64,000 bases of DNA, taken from positions 62,001-126,000 of the forward strand of contig NZ_CANMKV010000001.1 in NCBI RefSeq assembly GCF_947498635.1, read 5' to 3'. Each line of letters begins with the position of its first letter. Within the stretch, counting starts at the first letter, position 1. Made by a program: the position numbers and the translations under genes. The notes below the pieces were generated by a model. The model was not told the DNA's origin. It saw only the letters and a list, made by a program, of their open reading frames with translations, and searched no databases. Shown piece by piece: positions 8,857 through 17,819 of this stretch. This stretch comes from an uncultured Microbulbifer sp. (GTDB taxonomy: Bacteria > Pseudomonadota > Gammaproteobacteria > Pseudomonadales > Cellvibrionaceae).

Positions 8857-10473
8857 CTATTTCCCCATGAGTCGGCTGCTGCGATAAATGGGCTTTGGCA
8901 CACGCACACCGGATTCCAACGGCTGTTTACTTACGCCGGAGTCGGAAAAGGCTTTTACCTCTAAGTTTCCACACTCTCCCGTTTCGATATAGTTGAGGGC
9001 CGTAGCAAAACGGGCTTCATCGGTATCCCCCAAGAAATGCTCAAAGTCGTCCCCTACCTCACAGCCGGGTAAATTCGCACCGCCCATCGGAGTACCACCA
9101 GGGAAGAATCCATCGGTGTATTCGCCAAAGCCTTTAGCGTTTGAACCGGCAAACTGAATGGAAAAATAGGTGGTGCCACAATTATCCAGAGGATAGTAAC
9201 CATAGGGTTTACCACAGGTAGCCCCGCCAATCTGGATTACCTCGATATCAATTCCACGCAATCCATTGATAATAGATTCACTGGCTGAGCAGGTATTTTC
9301 ACCCGTCAATACAAAAAGGCGCGGCAGGTTCAGTGTTGGCAGCGACTGCCCCTCAAGGGATTTATCCGTAATACCCTGTGCTTTACTATAAAAAGGCACC
9401 GGATCAAGCGGCTTTCCCTCAAACGGGTTAATCTCTGGGTGCTTGTCATTGAAACGGGTATATTCAAACGGGCGACCGATACTCGCATCGCCGGCGATCA
9501 TATAAGCCACTTCAGCGGCCAAATCTAAATAACCACCCCGGTTGTAACGAAGATCCAAAACAAGCTCATCAATATTTTGCGGTGCAAGCCCTTCGATCGC
9601 AGTTTTCAGCTGAGCTTCCGCCCTGCCGAGGTGGTCATTAAACAGGATATAGCCCACTTTATGGCCAGAGTTTGTGGTATCAATTTTTACGTATTGTACC
9701 GGATCTGAGTTCACCAACTTAGAAACCAGAGTGACTTCCACAGTTTCTGTGGCCCCTAACGGCAACATTTTGAATACATGCGCCTCATTTTCTTCTACGG
9801 GCCACATACCATTATTTAAGGTATCGACGTCTTCGCCATAAGCGAGGTCGACACCATCCACACTGATAAGCTCTGCACCACGGGTGAGCCATTCCGGTAA
9901 TTTATTATCCTCATCGCCCCTCTCATAATCGAGATAGGCAACCACCGCCTTGCGCGGCAATTCATCTCGCTTAGAAAGCAAGCCCCATTGGATTCCGTAT
10001 CCAATCTGCTTCTCTGTCTGTAATATTTCAGTTGACTCTGCAAAATGGTAACTGTCTTTGGCCTTGCCTGAAGGGGTAATAGCGGTTGTTTTTAGCAGGT
10101 CAAAATAAGCCAGGGAGTCAGAATAATCGGCAGGATTCCTATCTTCAATTTCATCGTACCAAAGATAGTACTCATGACTAATTGAGCGCAGCCAGTTGTT
10201 CTCATCCTCGCGCGTTCCCAGCTGATCGATATATTCATAGCCGGTACCTGGATTGATGCCTGTTCTTGGCGATACACATCGGCCCATAAAGGTAGTAGAC
10301 GGCAGAAAATTGCCTTTGACCCAGGTACCCTGAGTTTCTTCTTCTGCAGAAGTATCATCGCCACCCCCGCCACCGCCACCGCCACCGCCACCGCCACCGC
10401 CACAAGCCGCAAGGCTAAGCACACCTATTGCAATCAAGCCCTGTTTGGCAATTTCGCGAAAACGGGTCCCCAT
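8857..10473 (-). CDS. S41 family peptidase lipoprotein
   Basis: The 538-aa protein starts at the ATG at 10473, with AGGAG 7 nt upstream. The lipobox LSLAAC is followed by about 14 consecutive glycines and an acidic linker. An N-terminal domain precedes a PDZ-like region (LISVDGVDLAYGED) and a C-terminal tail-specific-protease domain: DLRYNRGGYLDLAA, then the nucleophile region TCSASESIINGL, then GGATCGKPYG. In the S41 family the Ser of SAS acts with a downstream Lys. Substrate is unknown. A short lipoprotein gene follows immediately and is probably coupled. Confidence 0.85.
   Translation of the reverse strand: MGTRFREIAKQGLIAIGVLSLAACGGGGGGGGGGGGGGDDTSAEEETQGTWVKGNFLPSTTFMGRCVSPRTGINPGTGYEYIDQLGTREDENNWLRSISHEYYLWYDEIEDRNPADYSDSLAYFDLLKTTAITPSGKAKDSYHFAESTEILQTEKQIGYGIQWGLLSKRDELPRKAVVAYLDYERGDEDNKLPEWLTRGAELISVDGVDLAYGEDVDTLNNGMWPVEENEAHVFKMLPLGATETVEVTLVSKLVNSDPVQYVKIDTTNSGHKVGYILFNDHLGRAEAQLKTAIEGLAPQNIDELVLDLRYNRGGYLDLAAEVAYMIAGDASIGRPFEYTRFNDKHPEINPFEGKPLDPVPFYSKAQGITDKSLEGQSLPTLNLPRLFVLTGENTCSASESIINGLRGIDIEVIQIGGATCGKPYGYYPLDNCGTTYFSIQFAGSNAKGFGEYTDGFFPGGTPMGGANLPGCEVGDDFEHFLGDTDEARFATALNYIETGECGNLEVKAFSDSGVSKQPLESGVRVPKPIYRSSRLMGK
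10361..10403. repeat. CCACCG microsatellite encoding poly-Gly
   Basis: About seven copies of the hexamer CCACCG (first copy imperfect) encode the poly-Gly spacer right after the lipidated Cys of the S41 protein. Gains or losses of a 6-nt unit keep the frame, so slippage would change linker length rather than switch the gene off. Confidence 0.9.
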
Positions 10474-10682
10474 TCCCAAGCTCCTAAATATTTTTTATTG
10501 ATAACGATTAAGGCTGGAAGATTATCACTATCGATAGAGGCGGGCGATAGTCAAAGTGAGTTGAAAAGAATATACCCATCAAAAAAGCAAACGGGCCAAA
10601 AGTGCTTAACGCCAATCTGGCACAAGCGCCCCAAGCCCGCATCGAAAAACCACCTGACAATTGATCGTCAGGTACTATTATG

Positions 10683-12074
10683 TTAGTCGCAAACCTTGCC
10701 GAGCACTCCCTGTAAACTGTCTTTAGCATCGCCAAACAACATGCGCGCATTTTCCTTATAGAAAAGAGGGTTTGCCACACCAGCATAACCCGAGGCCATG
10801 GAACGTTTGAGTACTACTACTCTGCGCGCTTTCCAAACTTCCAACACTGGCATTCCGGCAATTGGCGAGCCCGGTTTCTCTACGGCATCTGGGTTAACCG
10901 TGTCATTGGCTCCAATCACCAGTGCCAGATCTGTATCGGGAAAGTCCGGATTGATTTCATCCATTTCCAAAACGATGTCATAGGGTACATTGGCCTCGGC
11001 TAGGAGGACATTCATATGACCAGGGAGACGCCCTGCAACAGGGTGAATACCGAAGCGCACCGTTTTACCCATGCTGCGCAAGCGATCGGTCAGATCGCTA
11101 ACCGCTTGTTGTGCATGGGCAACCGCCATTCCAAAGCCCGGCACAATAATAATGCTATCGGCAGCCTTAAGGTCATCCGCCAGTTCTTGTTGGTCAATCG
11201 AAATAACCTCACCGTCTACTTCCTCGTCGGAGACCTCTCCACCATCGGAGCCAAAACCGCCGAGAATAACGCTGATAAAGGAGCGATTCATACCGCGACA
11301 CATAATGTAGCTAAGGATCGCACCGGAAGAGCCAACCAGGGCGCCCACAACAATAAGCAGGTCGTTACCCAGCATAAATCCGGTTGCCGCCGCAGCCCAT
11401 CCTGAGTAGCTGTTCAGCATGGAGATCACCACAGGCATATCGGCTCCACCGATAGCAGCCACCAGGTGAATACCGAGTAGTAACGCAATGGCCGTCATCA
11501 GCAGTAAATTGAGAACCGTTGCCGCGTTCACTTCCGCAGGTACAAAGAGCACGCCGAGCACGATACAAGCCACGATGGCTGTTAGGTTTAGCCAGTGCCG
11601 CGCCGGCAGCATCAACGGCTTCCCGGAGATTACGCCCTGTAATTTACAGAAAGCCACCAGAGAGCCAGTCAGGGTGATTGCCCCGATAAACACCCCAAGA
11701 TAGATTTCTGTGCTGTGCACAACATGCGCAGCCCCATGCAGATTAATTCGCGGGTCGAGAAAACCTCCCCAGCCAATTAAAACCGCAGCAAGACCAACGA
11801 AGCTATGCAGTAGCGCCACCATCTGCGGCATCTGTGTCATGGCCACGCGCTTTGCCAGAGACAGGCCTATCGCAGCCCCGGCCACCATGGCAATGATCAC
11901 CATCCAATAGGCACCGGTGGTAATACCGGCAATAGTGGCAATTATGGCAACCGCCATACCAACCATGCCGTAGATATTTCCCCTGCGTGCGGTTTCGTGA
12001 CTGGACAAACCACCCAGACTCAAAATAAACATCACCGCAGAAAAAAGATAAGCCATTGCAATCATACCGTTCAT
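10683..12074 (-). CDS. pntB: NAD(P) transhydrogenase subunit beta
   Basis: PntB is the NADP-binding, proton-conducting half of the membrane transhydrogenase that makes NADPH from NADH and the proton gradient. The ATG at 12074 has GGAG 7 nt upstream. The first 270 residues hold about nine membrane helices. The C-terminal domain has the NADP site [13 protein letters not shown], the [22 protein letters not shown] segment and [10 protein letters not shown]. Length 463 aa matches E. coli (462). It follows pntA by 15 nt. Confidence 0.97.
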   Translation of the reverse strand: MNGMIAMAYLFSAVMFILSLGGLSSHETARRGNIYGMVGMAVAIIATIAGITTGAYWMVIIAMVAGAAIGLSLAKRVAMTQMPQMVALLHSFVGLAAVLIGWGGFLDPRINLHGAAHVVHSTEIYLGVFIGAITLTGSLVAFCKLQGVISGKPLMLPARHWLNLTAIVACIVLGVLFVPAEVNAATVLNLLLMTAIALLLGIHLVAAIGGADMPVVISMLNSYSGWAAAATGFMLGNDLLIVVGALVGSSGAILSYIMCRGMNRSFISVILGGFGSDGGEVSDEEVDGEVISIDQQELADDLKAADSIIIVPGFGMAVAHAQQAVSDLTDRLRSMGKTVRFGIHPVAGRLPGHMNVLLAEANVPYDIVLEMDEINPDFPDTDLALVIGANDTVNPDAVEKPGSPIAGMPVLEVWKARRVVVLKRSMASGYAGVANPLFYKENARMLFGDAKDSLQGVLGKVCD

Positions 12075-12089
12075 CACTTATCTCCTTCC

Positions 12090-13640
12090 TTATCGACGAA
12101 ACATTTTGAGCATTCGGTAGGTAACAAAAAAACCACCGAAAATATTGATACTGGCTACCAACACACCAACAAAAGCGAGCAATGTAACCAACCCCGATCC
12201 GGTCGCTCCCAGTTGCAATAATGCCCCCACCACTACAATCCCGGAAATGGCATTAGTAACGCTCATTAATGGCGTATGCAGCGCATGCGTGACATTCCAA
12301 ACCACCTGCCAGCCGACAAAAATTGCCAACACAAAAACCGTGAAGTGGGAGACAAAATCCGGGGGAGCTACTTTGCCAAACCATAGAAGTAAGATCGCTG
12401 CAACCGCCCAAAATGTAAAAATGGCCAGGGGGGATTTTTTATTTTTCTTCTCTTTCTCAACCTTGAGCTTAGGTTCCTCAATTGCTTTACTCGGTTTTTT
12501 AGCCTGGGCAGAAACCTTAGGCGCGGGAGGTGGCCAGGTGATTTCCCCAGATTTTACCACTGTTGCGCCGCGGATCACCTCATCATCAAAGTTCAGGTCG
12601 ATCTCACCGTCTTTTTCAGGGGTGAGCTCACTGAGCAGGTGAGCCAGATTTGTAGAGTATAATCTCGAGGATTGCGTAGCAGCACGGCTGGGTAAATTGG
12701 TATATCCAATAATAGTCACATCACTGCGTTCGGCTTTCTTGTGGGGTTCGGTATAGTCACAGTTCCCCCCCATTTCTGCCGCCAAATCCACCACAACAGA
12801 ACCCGGCGCCATGCTGTCCACCATATCGGCCAGCCAGAGCTTTGGCGCAGGTTTTCCGGGTATCAGGGCCGTGGTAATCACAATATCCACATCTTTGGCC
12901 TGTTCCCGGAACAGGGCCATTTCCGCGTCGATAAATTCCTTGGACATTTCTTTGGCGTAACCGCCAGAACCCGAGCCCTCCTCCTCCACCTGTACCGTGA
13001 GGAATTCCGCTCCCATGGACTCTACCTGTTCACGCACTTCGGCACGGGTATCAAAGGCCCGTACTATGGCCCCCATACTTTTTGCCGTACCAATTGCAGA
13101 GAGGCCCGCAACACCCGCGCCAATAACCAAGACTTTGGCGGGAGGAATTTTCCCGGCGGCCGTAATCTGCCCTGTGAAAAAACGACCAAAGTTGTGCGCG
13201 GCTTCGATCACCGCACGGTAGCCGGCAATATTGGCCATGGAGCTGAGTGCATCCATTTTTTGGGCACGGGAAATTCTGGGGATAGACTCAACCGCTAGGG
13301 CGTTAATATTTTTCCCTGCCAGCTTTTGCAGGAGTTCAGCATTTTGCGCGGGTTTTAAAAAGGTAATTAGCGTTGCGCCACTGGGTATCAATGCTAACTC
13401 TTCATCCGATGGCGGCTGTACTTTTAGTACAACATCCGCCCCCGTGAGACAGGTCGTTATATTCTCGCGAATTTCAGCTCCGGCTTGCTGATAGAGTTCA
13501 TCGCTGAAGCTAGCCTTAGTACCGGCTCCCCTCTCCAAAACAATAGAAAAGCCCAAATCAAGTAAACGCTTGACGCTATCTGGAGTCGCCGCAACACGCG
13601 CCTCTCCTTCCGCAGTCTCTCTCGGTATGGCTATTATCAC
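12090..13640 (-). CDS. pntA: NAD(P) transhydrogenase subunit alpha
   Basis: PntA carries the NAD-binding domain and four membrane helices and works with PntB. I chose the GTG at 13640: AGGGG lies 7 nt upstream and the protein then begins [20 protein letters not shown] like the family; the ATG at 13655 lacks a good ribosome-binding site. The NAD fold shows [17 protein letters not shown]. The mobile loop RAATQSS and a charged Lys/Pro linker (about 375-400) precede the C-terminal helices. Length about 516 aa is typical of the E. coli-type fused alpha subunit. Confidence 0.96.
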   Translation of the reverse strand: MIIAIPRETAEGEARVAATPDSVKRLLDLGFSIVLERGAGTKASFSDELYQQAGAEIRENITTCLTGADVVLKVQPPSDEELALIPSGATLITFLKPAQNAELLQKLAGKNINALAVESIPRISRAQKMDALSSMANIAGYRAVIEAAHNFGRFFTGQITAAGKIPPAKVLVIGAGVAGLSAIGTAKSMGAIVRAFDTRAEVREQVESMGAEFLTVQVEEEGSGSGGYAKEMSKEFIDAEMALFREQAKDVDIVITTALIPGKPAPKLWLADMVDSMAPGSVVVDLAAEMGGNCDYTEPHKKAERSDVTIIGYTNLPSRAATQSSRLYSTNLAHLLSELTPEKDGEIDLNFDDEVIRGATVVKSGEITWPPPAPKVSAQAKKPSKAIEEPKLKVEKEKKNKKSPLAIFTFWAVAAILLLWFGKVAPPDFVSHFTVFVLAIFVGWQVVWNVTHALHTPLMSVTNAISGIVVVGALLQLGATGSGLVTLLAFVGVLVASINIFGGFFVTYRMLKMFRR

Positions 13641-14448
13641 CGCCGTGCCCCTCATCGTTAATATTATGAATTTACAACTACATCTACCTCAAAAAGGATT
13701 CGATTGCCCAATATATAAACAGCCCGAGTGTAAACGCCGAAAACGTGGATTGAAAGGGAAGTTACTTAATAGCCACAATTGGTGAAATTTATAAGGCTAT
13801 AAATAAGATTTATTAGCCTTAGGAGAAGCTGTTCAAATGGAGGGGTACTAACTTTCAAGTATTAGCGTCTCTAGGCCGCACTGACTTTTCTACTTTAGCT
13901 GGCCACCTAACCCTGGGGAAGATAGGTCAATCTACGGGATATCGCTACGGATACTATATCCTTGCGCCCGGACAAACCGTGAACGTAACTGTAATCCGGT
14001 TAACCGCCTAAACACTATCCCTACTCTAAAAGGCTTTATCTGCGTATTTTGGACCCCTGAGGTCATGGGAACGCCGGCATAACGATTGATATCTATTTCA
14101 AGCCACTACGCTTTTATCCGGATATACACTCTATTCAATTTTTCAACCAACATTCATACAACGCCAACCCCTTATCAATCAGCATTTCTTTAAACCACTC
14201 TTTCAGAAGATCTGCATCTTAAAAAATCTAAAAGTGGTAGGACTAGCTTGCTGTAAATATTGATTTAGCGTGCATCTATTATTGCCACCAGCCGCTCAAT
14301 ACACAGCAGCCAAAAGCCTTACAAGAACCAGTCTCTTGTACTAAAAAAGCAATAGACGCAAAATAGCGCACTCAGAAATAACAGGAAGTTCTTTATCACA
14401 CCTCATGGAAATAGAAAAATTTATTTTATTTTGCTTTTCCTGCACTTT
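13641..14448. other. Long intergenic region upstream of pntA and nasT
   Basis: About 800 bp lie between two divergent operons and must hold the pntAB promoter. I see no RNA gene. The one non-random feature is an open stretch without a start codon at 13823-14011 (listed separately). The right end is AT-rich and runs into a sigma-54-like element before nasT. Confidence 0.5.
13823..14011 (+). pseudogene. Possible 3' remnant of an unidentified gene
   Basis: A 62-codon open stretch follows an in-frame TAG and ends in TAA at 14009-14011, with no ATG, GTG or TTG positioned to start it. The conceptual peptide looks protein-like (LGKIGQSTGYRYGYYILAPG, then VNVTVIRLTA at the end), reminiscent of the C-terminus of a secreted beta-rich protein. 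I recognise no family. It may be the tail of a deleted gene or chance. Confidence 0.25.
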
Positions 14449-14464
14449 TGGCACAAGTATTGAT
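14449..14464 (+). promoter_or_regulatory. Sigma-54-like promoter element upstream of nasT
   Basis: TGGCAC, five bases, then TTGA: the GG and the -12 G are spaced as in sigma-54 promoters, but the -12 C is replaced by A. It lies 51 nt before the nasT start. The same TGGCA-/TTGA pattern recurs at 16175 and 19764, each before a nitrate gene, which raises confidence. Confidence 0.5.
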
Positions 14465-14514
14465 TGGCACTAGATGAACAGTATTTAAAACTGGAAACGA
14501 GTGCCTTTTAAGCC

Positions 14515-15102
14515 GTGACAAATACACCCCCCGCAATCATGTTGGTTGACGACAACCACGAACGCGCCCATCTGGTTTGCGAGCGTTTGCGCGCTGCCGG
14601 ATACACCGTTGTCGCACAAATTAACAGTGCCGAGGGACTTCTTTTTCAAGTGGAAAAGTATCGCCCCGATGTCGTTCTGATCGATATCGAATCTCCCGAC
14701 AGGGATATCCTGGAAAGCCTCGCCATCGTCAACCGGGAGGCTCCGACACCAGTGGCCATGTTCTCCAGTCGCAGTAATGCTGACTTTATAGGTCGCGCAC
14801 TGGATTCCGGGGTCAGCGCCTACATGGCAGAGGGCATTACTCCAGAGCGGGTAACCCCAGCCATAGAAATTGCCATGGCACAATTTCGAAACTTTCAACA
14901 ACTGCGCCAATCCCTTGAAAGAACCAAGCAACAACTTACCGAACGCAAAATGATTGAGCGAGCCAAAGGTTTGCTGATGGCCAAGAGAAATCTCACGGAA
15001 GAACAAGCCCATAAAACCCTGCGCAACCTTGCCATGAGCAGCAATGCCACTATGCGCACAGTGGCTGAACAGCTTATTCACTATTTCCAAAGCGAGCATT
15101 GA
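14515..15102 (+). CDS. nasT: NasT, ANTAR-domain response regulator / antiterminator
   Basis: NasT binds leader RNAs of nitrate assimilation genes and prevents termination when released by NasS. The 195-aa protein has a receiver domain (MLVDDNHERAHLVCERL at the start; the phosphoacceptor position lies in VVLIDIES near 60) and a C-terminal ANTAR three-helix module (ERKMIERAKGLLMAKRNLTE, then AHKTLRNLAMSSNATM). The GTG at 14515 is the likely start; an ATG at 14539 would cut into the first strand. nasS follows 7 nt after the stop. Confidence 0.9.
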   Translation: MTNTPPAIMLVDDNHERAHLVCERLRAAGYTVVAQINSAEGLLFQVEKYRPDVVLIDIESPDRDILESLAIVNREAPTPVAMFSSRSNADFIGRALDSGVSAYMAEGITPERVTPAIEIAMAQFRNFQQLRQSLERTKQQLTERKMIERAKGLLMAKRNLTEEQAHKTLRNLAMSSNATMRTVAEQLIHYFQSEH

Positions 15103-15109
15103 ATTACTG

Positions 15110-16174
15110 ATGTCACCCTTACTGTGTCCGGAAAAAAAATTGATCAAGCTTTTGTATTTGCGCCTAACAGACAGTGCCCCACTTATCGTTGCCAAGGAAA
15201 AAGGGTACTTTCACCAAGTTGGTCTCGAAGTGCAGCTGCAGAGGGAGACTTCATGGGCAACCCTGCGCGACAAACTGATTGGCGGCAAAGCAGACGCAGC
15301 AGCCATGCTGGCTCCAATGCCGCTGACCTTGCAGCAAGCCCTACCGAACTGCCAGGAACAACTTATCAGCGGCCTGATACTTAGCTGCAATGGCAATGCC
15401 ATTACTCTGTCAACGGATCTCCACCAACGTTTGCTGCATTATGGTGCAGGCGAGAGACAAAGCGATATTGCCAAATCACTCAAAGTCTATTTAAGAGAAA
15501 ACCCGAAATCGGCGCCGGTGAGGCTGGCTACGGTCTACCCCTTCTCCAGTCATGCCCTGCAGCTGCGTCACTGGTTACGCTCTGCAGACATCAATCCCGA
15601 TCAGGAAATACAACTTGTCATACTGCCCCCCGAGCAGATGCTGGAGAACCTCTACAGCGGAATGATTGATGGTTACTGCGTTGGCGAACCGTGGAATACA
15701 CTCGCTGCACATAAGGGTAGCGGCGTTGTGATTACAGCCTGCAATACCCTTTTACCGGCGATGCCGGAAAAAGTTCTGGCAGTCACTGAGCGTTGGCATA
15801 CAGCCAATCCAGTCAGCCACTTGGCCTTACGCAGTGCATTATTACAGGCCTGTACCTGGTTGGCGGCACGGGAGAACCGCCATGAAGCTGCAGGATTATT
15901 GGCACAACAGCAATATCTGGATTTGCCAGAATTCCTTTTACAGCGCTCACTAAATGATCAGATGCTATACCGTCAAAATGCCGAAATCATTGCCAATCCT
16001 GGCTGGCACCTGTTTGCCCATAGTGATAATGACAACGGGCGCCCCTGTGAGGAAAAAGCTAAACAGCTGATTGAAATGTGCAGTAGCTTTAGCGAAACGA
16101 CTCCAGCCAACAGCCGAAATTTTAGATCCGATCTCTACCGCCAGACAGTAGACTTTCTCAGCGTAAATAAATAA
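15110..16174 (+). CDS. nasS: NasS, nitrate/nitrite-sensing periplasmic-type binding protein
   Basis: NasS resembles the nitrate-binding component NrtA but acts in the cytoplasm, holding NasT inactive until nitrate or nitrite binds. The start at 15110, just after nasT, gives MSPLLCPEKKLIKLLYLRLTDSAPLIVA with no signal peptide. Family segments include AKEKGYFHQVGLEVQLQRE, LGGKADAAAMLAPMPL-like sequence, RLATVYPFSSHALQLRHWL and MIDGYCVGEPWNTLAA. Length 354 aa is typical of NasS. It forms a two-gene operon with nasT. Confidence 0.88.
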   Translation: MSPLLCPEKKLIKLLYLRLTDSAPLIVAKEKGYFHQVGLEVQLQRETSWATLRDKLIGGKADAAAMLAPMPLTLQQALPNCQEQLISGLILSCNGNAITLSTDLHQRLLHYGAGERQSDIAKSLKVYLRENPKSAPVRLATVYPFSSHALQLRHWLRSADINPDQEIQLVILPPEQMLENLYSGMIDGYCVGEPWNTLAAHKGSGVVITACNTLLPAMPEKVLAVTERWHTANPVSHLALRSALLQACTWLAARENRHEAAGLLAQQQYLDLPEFLLQRSLNDQMLYRQNAEIIANPGWHLFAHSDNDNGRPCEEKAKQLIEMCSSFSETTPANSRNFRSDLYRQTVDFLSVNK

Positions 16175-16190
16175 TGGCACATTAATTGAA
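16175..16190 (+). promoter_or_regulatory. Sigma-54-like promoter element upstream of the nitrate transporter
   Basis: TGGCAC, five bases, then TTGAA, immediately after the nasS stop. Spacing fits sigma-54 -24/-12 elements; the -12 C is A. Transcription would begin near 16200 and produce a leader of about 155 nt carrying the terminator at 16288-16321. Confidence 0.5.
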
Positions 16191-16199
16191 TGGAAATAT

Positions 16200-16355
16200 T
16201 TCGATGATGCAATGGCCTGCTACCAGGCACATTAGTACAGTCAATCGATCTTTCACCGACGATACCGGGCAACGAAGTCCATTGATTGCGGCCGCACAGC
16301 CGCGGCAGTGGGCTTTTTTTTGTGCCTGCCGGGATTACAAATAAAGGAAATGCGC
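16200..16355 (+). promoter_or_regulatory. Attenuator leader of the nitrate transporter operon
   Basis: The leader contains a small hairpin GCCTG-CTAC-CAGGC (16215-16228). Downstream, hairpin GCGGC-CGCACA-GCCGC (16288-16303, six-base loop) overlaps the 5' arm of an intrinsic terminator whose stem pairs GCC(g)CAC with GTGGGC (16291-16313) before eight T. The two cannot form together, as expected for an antiterminated leader controlled by an ANTAR protein. The loops do not show the A1/G4 pattern described for other ANTAR targets, so the exact binding site is unproven. Confidence 0.55.
16291..16321 (+). terminator. Intrinsic terminator within the transporter leader
   Basis: A GC-rich stem (GCC-g-CAC against GTGGGC, with an internal GCCGC/GGC pairing) is followed by TTTTTTTT. 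It sits 34 nt before the transporter start, so it must be bypassed for expression. Confidence 0.7.
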
Positions 16356-17819
16356 ATGTCCAGTGAATCACTCAATCTGTTTTCTTTTCGGGGAAGGATA
16401 AAAATCCTTCACCTAACCTGGGTAGCTTTCTTCATTACATTTTTCGCCTGGTTCAACCACGCACCATTGTTAATGGCCATATCGAAGAGCCTCTCCCTCA
16501 CCTCTGATCAGGTGAAAACCCTGCTTATTTTGAATGTGGCCCTAACCATTCCCGCGCGCATTGTGATCGGGATGCTCACGGACAAATATGGACCCAGGCT
16601 TACCTACTCCCTGCTGCTCGCCATCGGCAGTATACCCTGTTTTATTTTTGCCCTGGCAGACAACTTTATGCAGGCCGCCGTCGGCCGCTTCCTACTCGGC
16701 TTTATTGGTGCGGGCTTTGTTGTAGGTATTCGCATGGTTTCAGAATGGTTCCCCGCACGCCAACTGGGTACCGCCGAAGGTATTTATGGCGGCTGGGGAA
16801 ATTTTGGCTCCGCCGCTGCCGCTATGTCTCTGCCCACCATTGCACTGTTTTTTGGCGGTGACGACGGCTGGCGCTACGCAATTGGTATCACCGGAGTGAT
16901 CGCACTGGTATACAGTGTGATTTACTACCTGTCTGTTACCGATACCCCCAAGGGCTCCACTTATTTCAAGCCCAAAAAGATTGGCGCGATGGAGGTGACC
17001 AGCACTGGAGATTTTATTTTATTGCTGATTATGAAGGTGCCCATGTATGCGGCTCTGGCACTGTTGACCTGGAAACTATCAAGTGGTGTTGCCATGATTT
17101 CCAGTCTCAGCGCCACATTGATTTACTGTGGGCTCGGCTTACTTTACCTGCTGGATACTCGCAAAACTTATAGTATTAATCGCGATATCTTTAGCAATCC
17201 GCCGGCACCTGTGCATCGCTATAAGTTCAAACAGGTAGCCGTACTCAATCTTCTGTATTTTGCTACCTTCGGCTCTGAACTCGCCGTAGTCTCCATGCTC
17301 CCACTGTTTTTCTCAGAAACCTTTACCTTGGATCCTGTAAAAGCCGGACTGCTCGCCTCGGCCTATGCGTTTATGAACTTGATGTCCCGCCCAGCGGGTG
17401 GCCTGATCAGTGATCGCTGGGGACGCAAACCCACCCTGTTGGTCTTAACGGCAGGCCTGGCTCTGGGTTATTTCACTATGAGCCTGATCGATGCCGAATG
17501 GCCTCTCTACTTGGCGGTAGCCGCCGCTATGGCCTGCTCCTTCTTTGTGCAGGCCGGTGAAGGGGCTGTATTTGCTGTGGTTCCTCTGATCAAGCGCCGC
17601 CTCACCGGACAAATCGCGGGTATGACTGGTGCTTATGGCAATGTCGGTGCGGTTTTTTATCTCACCATCTTGAGCCTGGTCTCCTATCAGATATTTTTTC
17701 TGGTCATCTGCGTCACTGCACTGCTTGGCTTTGGCGCACTGTTGCTGCTGGAAGAACCCGAAGGTCAAATGGCCGAAGTCCATCCCGATGGCAGCGTATC
17801 TATGATTGATGTCGCCTGA
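16356..17819 (+). CDS. NarK/NasA-type nitrate/nitrite MFS transporter
   Basis: This inner-membrane MFS transporter brings nitrate (possibly exchanging nitrite) into the cell for assimilation. The ATG at 16356 has AAAGGAA 6 nt upstream; the ATG at 16350 is too close to that site. The 487-aa protein has about 12 helices and both nitrate signatures: GGWGNFGSAAA (about residues 147-157) and GAYGNVGAVFYL (about 428-439). The conserved Arg in GIRMVSEWFPARQLG is also present. Its stop overlaps the start of the kinase/phosphatase gene. Confidence 0.92.
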   Translation: MSSESLNLFSFRGRIKILHLTWVAFFITFFAWFNHAPLLMAISKSLSLTSDQVKTLLILNVALTIPARIVIGMLTDKYGPRLTYSLLLAIGSIPCFIFALADNFMQAAVGRFLLGFIGAGFVVGIRMVSEWFPARQLGTAEGIYGGWGNFGSAAAAMSLPTIALFFGGDDGWRYAIGITGVIALVYSVIYYLSVTDTPKGSTYFKPKKIGAMEVTSTGDFILLLIMKVPMYAALALLTWKLSSGVAMISSLSATLIYCGLGLLYLLDTRKTYSINRDIFSNPPAPVHRYKFKQVAVLNLLYFATFGSELAVVSMLPLFFSETFTLDPVKAGLLASAYAFMNLMSRPAGGLISDRWGRKPTLLVLTAGLALGYFTMSLIDAEWPLYLAVAAAMACSFFVQAGEGAVFAVVPLIKRRLTGQIAGMTGAYGNVGAVFYLTILSLVSYQIFFLVICVTALLGFGALLLLEEPEGQMAEVHPDGSVSMIDVA

